IMG/VR virus record: IMGVR_UViG_3300045972_000130
Coordinates: 1-38,091 of that record
DNA length: 38,091 nt
Reading direction: 5' to 3' (one strand)
Source: a virus
The notes beneath the pieces are model-generated. The model did not search any database. It was not told the DNA's origin and saw only the letters and a list, made by a program, of their open reading frames with translations. Below are positions 6,215-11,755 of the stretch, piece by piece. Position 1 is the first letter of the stretch. Each line of letters starts with the position of its first letter. A program made the translations under genes and the position numbers.

Positions 6215-6432
6215 ACAATCCCCAATTAGACCTGCAAATGAAGGTCGAAGAATGGCGCGCTAAAGCCCGCGCTGGCACACTCACGCTGGAAGAAACCCGC
6301 GAGGCTATCAAAGTCCTCCGCGCAGGGCGCAGCCTCATCGCAGCCGCGACTGGCGGTAGCAAGACCAATAAAACAGCCAAAGCCACTAAGCCCTCCGGCG
6401 ATGATCTGCTGTCCGAACTTGAGGGCCTGTAG
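6211..6432 (+). CDS. Hypothetical protein, 73 aa
   Basis: GAGG lies 8 nt before the ATG, which overlaps the small upstream ORF. Residues 1-42 are strongly helical and amphipathic (VEEWRAKARAGTLTLEETRE, then AIKVLRAGR). A flexible Ala/Lys/Thr linker and a short acidic helix (DDLLSELEGL) follow. The order of helix, basic linker and acidic tail is reminiscent of small phage proteins next to recombination genes, but no named family is evident. The conserved-looking ending suggests a protein-protein contact. Confidence 0.7.
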   Translation: MNNPQLDLQMKVEEWRAKARAGTLTLEETREAIKVLRAGRSLIAAATGGSKTNKTAKATKPSGDDLLSELEGL

Positions 6433-6440
6433 GAGAAATC

Positions 6441-6521
6441 ATGGATAATCGTAACCCAAGCCACACCAAAAAAGGCCCCGGCCGCAAGCATCAACAGGGC
6501 AAACCCACTAAGAAGGAGTAG
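6441..6521 (+). CDS. Very basic micro-protein, 26 aa
   Basis: A near-ideal TAGGAG sits 6 nt before the ATG at 6441. The 26-residue product begins MDNRNPSHTKKGPGRKHQQG and ends KKE; about one third of residues are Lys, Arg or His. It lies in tandem with its neighbours, 8 bp after the previous stop. Such Lys/Gly/Pro-rich tails resemble nucleic-acid binding peptides. The strong ribosome site is the main support. Confidence 0.5.
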   Translation: MDNRNPSHTKKGPGRKHQQGKPTKKE

Positions 6522-6584
6522 CCACGCTGCCCTGTGACAGAGGGCATCAGGCTACGTCTCTGTAGCGTTAATACAGGAGTTTTT

Positions 6585-6878
6585 ATGTTCGTTTATCTCA
6601 CCATCGAAGGTCAAGAGAAGGTCGCCCTCGGCGAAAGGCCCAACTCGTGGCACTACACAGTGTCTGACACAACCCGCGACTACGAAGGCAATACCGACAC
6701 TCTGCTGTGCGAGGTGTCAATTCCCCTGCCCAGCAAGGAATTCTGCATGGCCCCCGTGCTGGCGAAGCTGAAAGCTAAAGAGGCCGAAATCCAAGCTGAG
6801 GCCTACAAGGAAATGTTGTTGGTAAAAGCCAGGCGCGATGCGTTGTTGTGTCTCACTATGGAGCCGACTAATGTCTAA
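6585..6878 (+). CDS. Hypothetical protein, 97 aa
   Basis: Start at 6585 is favoured because AGGAG lies 5-6 nt upstream; the longer frame from 6534 has none. An N-terminal beta-rich half (MFVYLTIEGQEKVALGE, then HYTVSDTTRDY) is followed by a long charged helix (residues 57-85). It overlaps the nuclease gene by 8 bp, so expression is coupled. No recognised domain; possibly an accessory subunit of the downstream nuclease, which is only a contextual guess. Confidence 0.7.
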   Translation: MFVYLTIEGQEKVALGERPNSWHYTVSDTTRDYEGNTDTLLCEVSIPLPSKEFCMAPVLAKLKAKEAEIQAEAYKEMLLVKARRDALLCLTMEPTNV

Positions 6879-7812
6879 GCCCATGTTCCCCCACACCTTC
6901 GACAGCACCATGCTCGGTGCTTTTCGCTCTTGCCCTCAAAAGATGCTCAGAACCTATGTCCAACACTGGAAACCCAAGTCGGAAAGTGTACACCTCGTTG
7001 CCGGAGGTGCATTTGCAAAAGGAATCGAAGTCGCCCGTAAAAGTTACTACGAGGAAGGGCAGACTCAAGACGACGCAGTCGCTCGGGGACTTCATGCCCT
7101 CCTCGTTGCCTACGGGGACTTTGAATGCCCCGCAGATAGCGCCAAGTCAGCAAACCGTATGGCGGGTGCGCTCGAGTTCTACTTCGAAAACTATCCCCTC
7201 GACGGAGCCAGTGCCATCCCGGTCAAGTTCCCCTCGGGGAAGCTCGCGATCGAGTTCTCCTTCGCCGAGCCCCTCGACATAATGCACCCAGTTACAGGCG
7301 ATCCGATTCTCTACACGGGCCGAGCCGACATGATTGCGGAGTTCTGCGGTGGGCAGTATGCGGTTGATGAAAAGACGACGAGCAGCCTTGGCGCGAGCTG
7401 GGGGAAGCAATGGGAGATGCGCTCGCAGTTCACGGGGTATCAATGGGCAGCGAACAAGGCCGGGATGAACGTGCAGGGGACCTTGGTCCGCGGCGTCAGC
7501 ATTCTGAAAACCAAGTACGACCACCTCCAGCACGTCACTTACCGTACTCCGTACGAAGTCGACCGCTGGCTCGACCAGACCCACCGGGACATTGCAAGGG
7601 CAATCGAAATGTGGAAGGCAGGTCACTGGGATTACGCCCTCGACCACGCTTGCGCCGAGTATGGCGGATGTTCCATGACTTCGATTTGCAAATCCAATGA
7701 CCCGGAATCCTGGCTGCCAATGTATTTTGAGCAGCGAGTTTGGGACCCGTTGGCACGGCGCGAGCTGTCAGTCGCTGAATGGGAGGCCTCGTGGGGGCAC
7801 TCTACTTCCTAG
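6871..7812 (+). CDS. PD-(D/E)XK nuclease, Cas4/RecB-like with Fe-S cysteines, 313 aa
   Basis: Core motifs are D153 (TGRAD), D166-E167-K168 (VDEKT) and Q187..Y190 (QFTGY), the motif II, III and IV pattern of RecB-family nucleases. Four cysteines, C21 near the N terminus and C261, C267, C273 near the C terminus, reproduce the arrangement that holds a 4Fe-4S cluster in Cas4 and AddB. It is expected to be a single-strand DNA exonuclease acting in phage recombination or end processing. It lies upstream of a Sak4-like annealing/recombination ATPase and an SSB-like gene, a common recombination module. Length is normal for this family. Confidence 0.9.
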   Translation: MSKPMFPHTFDSTMLGAFRSCPQKMLRTYVQHWKPKSESVHLVAGGAFAKGIEVARKSYYEEGQTQDDAVARGLHALLVAYGDFECPADSAKSANRMAGALEFYFENYPLDGASAIPVKFPSGKLAIEFSFAEPLDIMHPVTGDPILYTGRADMIAEFCGGQYAVDEKTTSSLGASWGKQWEMRSQFTGYQWAANKAGMNVQGTLVRGVSILKTKYDHLQHVTYRTPYEVDRWLDQTHRDIARAIEMWKAGHWDYALDHACAEYGGCSMTSICKSNDPESWLPMYFEQRVWDPLARRELSVAEWEASWGHSTS

Positions 7813-8081
7813 GCAATTCCCTGCTAGGGACCAGCCAGTCAATCCCGCGGTGGGAGGACCACAAAGTCCACCACAACAACACCGCACACTTCTGCCCACA
7901 GTGCGGAGAGGTTTGGGGGCGGGTCGTAGATGACCGCTTGGCTGGCTGGTTCCCGCAGGTCACACTTTGTGCTAAGCACGGGGGAGGGAGTTTCATTTCC
8001 CCTTGGCGCAATACGTTTGAGGAACTCCCGCCGGAGGTTCTTCGCTACGAACTCATTCTCCGGCTTAACAAGGAACCGTAA
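7791..8081 (+). CDS. Zinc-ribbon-like hypothetical protein, 96 aa
   Basis: GTG at 7791 has GGGAGG five bases upstream, while the ATG at 7779 has no ribosome site, so GTG is preferred. CPQCGEVW around residues 35-42 is one half of a zinc ribbon. A later cysteine (about residue 60, LCAKHGGG) with His could complete it. The C terminus is helical. The gene overlaps the nuclease by 22 bp and its stop overlaps the next start (TAATG). Unknown role, probably DNA or protein binding within the recombination module. Confidence 0.75.
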   Translation: MGALYFLGNSLLGTSQSIPRWEDHKVHHNNTAHFCPQCGEVWGRVVDDRLAGWFPQVTLCAKHGGGSFISPWRNTFEELPPEVLRYELILRLNKEP

Positions 8082-8509
8082 TGCCTTTATCAAGTAAAGA
8101 AACTGTCGAAGACCGCATCCGTGAGGCAGAGGCAATGACCCGCGCTTACACGGAACAGCAGGTTGGAGCCGCACTCGCTGTCATGTCAACTGCCCTCGTC
8201 CCGCAGATCAATATGCTGGCAGTGCAACTGGCCGAAGCGAACGCCGCCAAGGGCTTCTGGGAATCCGATAACACCGGGGAGAAAATTGCCCTGATGCATT
8301 CGGAACTCTCGGAGGCACTGGAAGCCGACCGCAAGAAGTTAGTCTCCGATCACATCCCCAACTTCACCGGGATCGAAGAGGAACTCGCTGATTGCATGAT
8401 CCGCATCCTCGATTTTGCAGGTCACCACCGTCTGCGTCTCGGGGAAGCCATCATCGAAAAGGCCCTCTACAACCTTTCCCGCCCGTACAAACACGGCAAG
8501 GGGTACTAA
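8081..8509 (+). CDS. MazG-like nucleotide pyrophosphohydrolase, 142 aa
   Basis: The all-alpha NTP pyrophosphatase signature is visible as E75xxE78 (HSELSEALEADR) and E101xxD104 (EEELADCMIRILD), the residues that bind magnesium. The C-terminal KxxYNxxRPYKHGK is frequent in phage MazG-like proteins. It would hydrolyse (d)NTPs to monophosphates, either cleaning the nucleotide pool or lowering host alarmone signals. With a uracil-glycosylase-like domain encoded downstream, dUTP control is a plausible target, but substrate choice cannot be read from the sequence. The N-terminal 50 residues are an extra helical segment. Confidence 0.85.
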   Translation: MPLSSKETVEDRIREAEAMTRAYTEQQVGAALAVMSTALVPQINMLAVQLAEANAAKGFWESDNTGEKIALMHSELSEALEADRKKLVSDHIPNFTGIEEELADCMIRILDFAGHHRLRLGEAIIEKALYNLSRPYKHGKGY

Positions 8510-8510
8510 A

Positions 8511-8591
8511 GTGCTGGCGACTATCATCATCGGAGTCGTGGTAGTTCGCCTACTGCTTTGGCTCCTTGAAATCTTCCTCGACATTGATTAA
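8511..8591 (+). CDS. Single-helix membrane micro-protein, 26 aa
   Basis: GTG at 8511, one base after the TAA at 8507-8509, with AAGGGG about 8 nt upstream. The 26 residues begin MLATIIIGVVVVRLLLWLLE and end FLDID: one transmembrane helix with a short acidic tail. The coupled position and hydrophobic pattern support expression. It could be a small regulator of a membrane partner; no family is known to me. Confidence 0.45.
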   Translation: MLATIIIGVVVVRLLLWLLEIFLDID

Positions 8592-8606
8592 CAGAGAGTA
8601 ATCACC

Positions 8607-9473
8607 ATGAACGCAATCGTTTCCCCCGCAGTGGTACCTGCGAAATCCTCCATGCCCGGCTTCAACGTCATGCTGATGGGACCCGCTGGCAGCGGCAAAA
8701 CCCACGCAATCGGCACGCTCGTCGACTCCGGTATCGAGGTATTCTACCTCGCATTGGAGCCAGGCTTGGAATCCCTTCTCGGATACTGGACCGACCGGGG
8801 CAAACCAATTCCAGCCAATCTCCACTGGCACACACTCAAAGCCCCCGACACGTCGTTCCTCGATATGCTGGACACGGCGAATAAGATCAGCCAGTTTTCT
8901 CTCGAAATGCTGGCAAAGATGGTCGATCCGAACAAGTCCCGCTACAACCAGTTTCAAGAGTTATTCAAGTCCCTTAACGATTTCGAGGATCAGCGAGATG
9001 GCAAAAAATACGGGTCGGTTAACCTGTGGGACACTGGACGAGCGCTTGTTATTGATTCGCTTACCGGACTTAACAACGCAGCTCTCAACTTGGTCATCGG
9101 TGGAAAGCCAGTGCGTAGCCAGTCTGACTGGGGCATTGCTCAGCAGCAATTGGAAGGCCTTCTCCGGAAGCTATGCGATGGATGTACGTGCCACTTCGTC
9201 CTCCTCTCCCACGTTGAACGTGAGAGTGATCTGGTCCTCGGAGGAGTTAAACTCATGGCAAGCACCTTGGGAAAAGCACTTGCTCCAAAGATTCCAGCAA
9301 TGTTTAGCGACGTTATCCTTACAGTTCGACAGGGAGATAAATGGACATGGGATACAGCTAATGTTATGGCGGACCTTAAGACACGGAACCTCCCCATCAA
9401 AAGCGACAACCCCCCGAGCTTTGCCCCCGTCGTTGCGAAGTGGAAGGCGCGCGCTGCCGCAGCCACAACTTGA
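8607..9473 (+). CDS. RecA-fold ATPase, Sak4-like recombinase, 288 aa
   Basis: Walker A GPAGSGKT at 25-32 and Walker B ALVIDS at 146-151, followed by a glutamine-rich segment and a sensor-like LLSHVERE around 198-205. The layout matches the AAA_24/Sak4 group of phage RecA-like single-strand annealing proteins, which act with a phage SSB. Upstream lies a RecB-like nuclease and downstream an SSB-like protein, completing a recombination module. AGAG-type ribosome site before the ATG at 8607. The last codons carry the upstream TTGACA of the next promoter region. Confidence 0.87.
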   Translation: MNAIVSPAVVPAKSSMPGFNVMLMGPAGSGKTHAIGTLVDSGIEVFYLALEPGLESLLGYWTDRGKPIPANLHWHTLKAPDTSFLDMLDTANKISQFSLEMLAKMVDPNKSRYNQFQELFKSLNDFEDQRDGKKYGSVNLWDTGRALVIDSLTGLNNAALNLVIGGKPVRSQSDWGIAQQQLEGLLRKLCDGCTCHFVLLSHVERESDLVLGGVKLMASTLGKALAPKIPAMFSDVILTVRQGDKWTWDTANVMADLKTRNLPIKSDNPPSFAPVVAKWKARAAAATT

Positions 9474-9483
9474 CAATTAGTAA

Positions 9484-9522
9484 TTGACAGCTGGCCGGAA
9501 TGGGCTGACAATAACATTCCGG
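9484..9522 (+). promoter_or_regulatory. Promoter of the SSB-like gene with its own operator dyad
   Basis: TTGACA (9484-9489), 17-bp spacer, GACAAT (9507-9512). A perfect inverted repeat, CCGGAATG (9495-9502) and CATTCCGG (9515-9522), spaced by 12 bp, straddles the -10. Another TTGACA lies at 9470-9475. The dyad differs from the GGATTA type, so this gene is probably controlled by a different factor. Leader length to the ATG at 9604 is about 85 nt. Confidence 0.7.
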
Positions 9523-9603
9523 GGCGTATAGCGAGTGGCCACTGCTTGCACAACGCCTCTAGTCTCAGTGGCATTTCATCAATCTGTAATTAAGGAAAAC
9601 GTC

Positions 9604-10050
9604 ATGTTTACTCCCGAGCAATTTCTCGATATGCAAGTCACCGAGTCCAACGACACCAAGGTGATCCCCGTCCCTGCTGGCGAATACCTCGCCGTGGTGA
9701 AGGAAGTCAAATCCCGCGTCTGGACCAGCAAGAAAGACCCATCGCAATCCGGTGTGACACTCGACCTGGCTTGGACTATCGACGATCAAAACGTCAAGGC
9801 TCTCTTGGGCCGCGAGGAAGTCAATGTCAAGCAAGGCATCATGCTGGACCTCACCGATGCTGGTGGCTTGGACATGGGCAAGGGCCGCAACGTTGGCTTG
9901 GGCCGCGTCCGTGAAGCTACCGGCCTGAACGTTCCCGGCCAGCCTTTCTCTGCAACGATGCTGACGGGCCGCATGGCTAAGGTCAAGGTCAAGCACCGCA
10001 TCGACGGCGAGAACATCTACGCGGAAATCGAAGCCGTGACCAAGGTCTAA
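9604..10050 (+). CDS. SSB-like phage DNA-binding protein, 148 aa
   Basis: AAGGA precedes the ATG at 9604 by 8 nt. The frame open from 9535 starts within the promoter leader and is rejected. The protein is beta-rich: PAGEYLAVVKEVKSR, then a strand pair ending in LDLAWTID, and GRMAKVKVKHRIDGENIYAE. These match DUF669/SSB-like OB-fold proteins found beside Sak4 ATPases. Expected to coat single-stranded DNA and assist annealing. Its own promoter and the strong downstream terminator indicate high, separately controlled expression, as expected of an SSB. It lacks an obvious acidic C-terminal tip. Confidence 0.75.
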   Translation: MFTPEQFLDMQVTESNDTKVIPVPAGEYLAVVKEVKSRVWTSKKDPSQSGVTLDLAWTIDDQNVKALLGREEVNVKQGIMLDLTDAGGLDMGKGRNVGLGRVREATGLNVPGQPFSATMLTGRMAKVKVKHRIDGENIYAEIEAVTKV

Positions 10051-10378
10051 CTAGACCGCAAAGTGTAGGGGGTTATGAGTCCCCTACCATTTGTCAGCCC
10101 TCGGACCAATTTGGAGCTTCGGCTCCCCGCATTTTCCTCCCTTGGTGCGCGTTCGGTCTGAGGGCCTTTTTATTGTCAGCCATACTTGCCCGAGGTAATT
10201 ACCCGTGCTGCACAGTCATTCATCGAAACACCCACGGGTCATAGGCGCGTTTTCCAGCCCTCATGCACCTACGGTATATCCCCGCATTTTTACCCCCGTT
10301 CCCGGTCAATTTAACCCGGTTCTCGGGGTATTCTCGCGCTCATTTTCTCAACCCTAAACCAACCCAAGGAAAACTCCC
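10051..10378. other. 328-bp intergenic region with structured RNA and palindromes
   Basis: Contents in order: a 6-bp inverted repeat at the stop codon (10044-10057), a GTAGGGG/CCCCTAC hairpin (10065-10087), a large terminator with a TTCG hairpin (10097-10170), the palindrome GGTAATTACC (10194-10203) and ACACCCACGG (10227-10236). The last sits in a 14-base sequence (10224-10237) shared exactly with 36623-36636. From 10240 to 10378 I see no good sigma70 promoter, although the next gene starts a new unit. Confidence 0.7.
10097..10172 (+). terminator. Complex intrinsic terminator or structured RNA with UUCG hairpin
   Basis: The outer stem pairs 10097-10107 with 10155-10165 (10 of 11 Watson-Crick) and is followed by a T-rich run (CTTTTTATTG). 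Inside is a perfect GGAGC-TTCG-GCTCC hairpin (10113-10126), the extra-stable C(UUCG)G tetraloop. The 47-nt interior is more elaborate than a usual terminator, so a small stable RNA ending here is possible. Confidence 0.75.
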
Positions 10379-11746
10379 ATGAGATTCATTAAGCTGTCCG
10401 AAATCGTTGTCAAGCCCGACCGCCAGCGCCAGGAATTCGACCCACAAGCGCTGCAAGACTTGGTCACCAGTATCGAATACAACGGTCTCCTGCACCCTAT
10501 CATACTGCGGCAGGAAGGCGATAAAATGGTGCTGGTTGCGGGGGAGCGTCGACTGAAAGCCATGTCTCAGATTTGGGAACTCGGCGGCAGCTTCCGCTGC
10601 GATAATGAGGAAGTGCCCGAGTGCTGCATCCCCTTTTCCAACATCGGGGAACTTTCCCTGCTCGACGCGGAAGAGGCCGAACTCGATGAGAATCTGAAAC
10701 GAAAGGACCTAACATGGCAGGAACACGCAGCGGCGGTGGCCCGGTTGCACAAACTCCGCGGTGCCCAGAAGGTAGAAACCAACAAGACTGCCCCAGTTGC
10801 GGAGCAGGTCCCTGTACAGACCTATGCAGATACGGCATTGGAGATACTCGGCAAATCCGATGGCGGTTATCAGGACCAGATCAGGAAGGAAATCCTCGTG
10901 TCGAAGCACCTGGACAACCCGGCGGTAGCGAAAGCGAAGTCAGCGGACGAGGCGTTCAAGATACTTAAAAAGCAGGAAGAGAGCGCAAAAAATGTCGAAC
11001 TTGCGCGCGTTGTCGGTGCATCCTTCAACTCCGACCTGCACCAGCTCATCAACATCAACTGCTTGGAATTCATGGCCAGCTGCGCTGAGGGCCCAGAGGA
11101 AAATAAGTTCGACGTCATCCTCACCGATCCTCCCTATGGCATGGGGGCAGACCAGTTCGGGGATGCCAACGGTCGCCTGGCTGGTATCGAACACCGCTAC
11201 GACGACTCCCCCGAGGCTTGGCGCGACCTAATGGGACTCTGGACAGTTTTGTCCTACCAAGTCTGCAAGCCGCAAGCTCACGCATACGTCTTCTGCGACA
11301 TTGATATGTTCCATGAACTAAAAGCTATGATGCAGAAGGCTGGCTGGTACGTCTTCCGCACTCCCTTCATCAACCACAAAATGAACTCTGGACGAGTTCC
11401 CCTCCCTGACCAAGGACCAAGGCGCCAATATGAAATCATTCTTTACGCGATCAAAGGGAAAAAGCAGACTACTCACATTTATCCAGATGTTATATCCACA
11501 TCTGCGGATGAGAACTTCTCTCACGGAGCCCAAAAACCCGTCGCACTTTACCAAAATCTTCTACAACGAAGCGTCCGACCTGGAGACCGAGTGCTTGATA
11601 CTTTCGCGGGCAGTGGAACAATATTCGAGGCGGCGAACGGATTTCAGTGCTCTGCAACAGGAACCGAACTCAACCCAGAATACTACGGAATGTGCCTCGC
11701 AAGAATCGCCAGATGTAAGGCCCTCGAGACCGCAGACCTTTTTTAG
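10379..11746 (+). CDS. ParB-like/DNA methyltransferase fusion, 455 aa
   Basis: Residues 1-120 are a ParB/Srx-type domain: a beta-rich opening, NGLLHPIILR (35-44), GERR at 55-58 and a DENLKRKDLTWQEHA-like helix near 103-117. Residues about 215-455 are a class-beta N6-adenine or N4-cytosine methyltransferase: DPPY at 250-253 (motif IV) precedes FAGSG at 409-413 (motif I), with KPVALYQNLL just before motif I. The methyl donor is S-adenosylmethionine. The ParB-like part may guide the enzyme to sites or act as an NTP-dependent switch. No partner restriction enzyme is nearby, so self-protection or regulation is likely. AAGGA lies before the ATG. Confidence 0.92.
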   Translation: MRFIKLSEIVVKPDRQRQEFDPQALQDLVTSIEYNGLLHPIILRQEGDKMVLVAGERRLKAMSQIWELGGSFRCDNEEVPECCIPFSNIGELSLLDAEEAELDENLKRKDLTWQEHAAAVARLHKLRGAQKVETNKTAPVAEQVPVQTYADTALEILGKSDGGYQDQIRKEILVSKHLDNPAVAKAKSADEAFKILKKQEESAKNVELARVVGASFNSDLHQLININCLEFMASCAEGPEENKFDVILTDPPYGMGADQFGDANGRLAGIEHRYDDSPEAWRDLMGLWTVLSYQVCKPQAHAYVFCDIDMFHELKAMMQKAGWYVFRTPFINHKMNSGRVPLPDQGPRRQYEIILYAIKGKKQTTHIYPDVISTSADENFSHGAQKPVALYQNLLQRSVRPGDRVLDTFAGSGTIFEAANGFQCSATGTELNPEYYGMCLARIARCKALETADLF

Positions 11747-11755
11747 AGAACTCCC

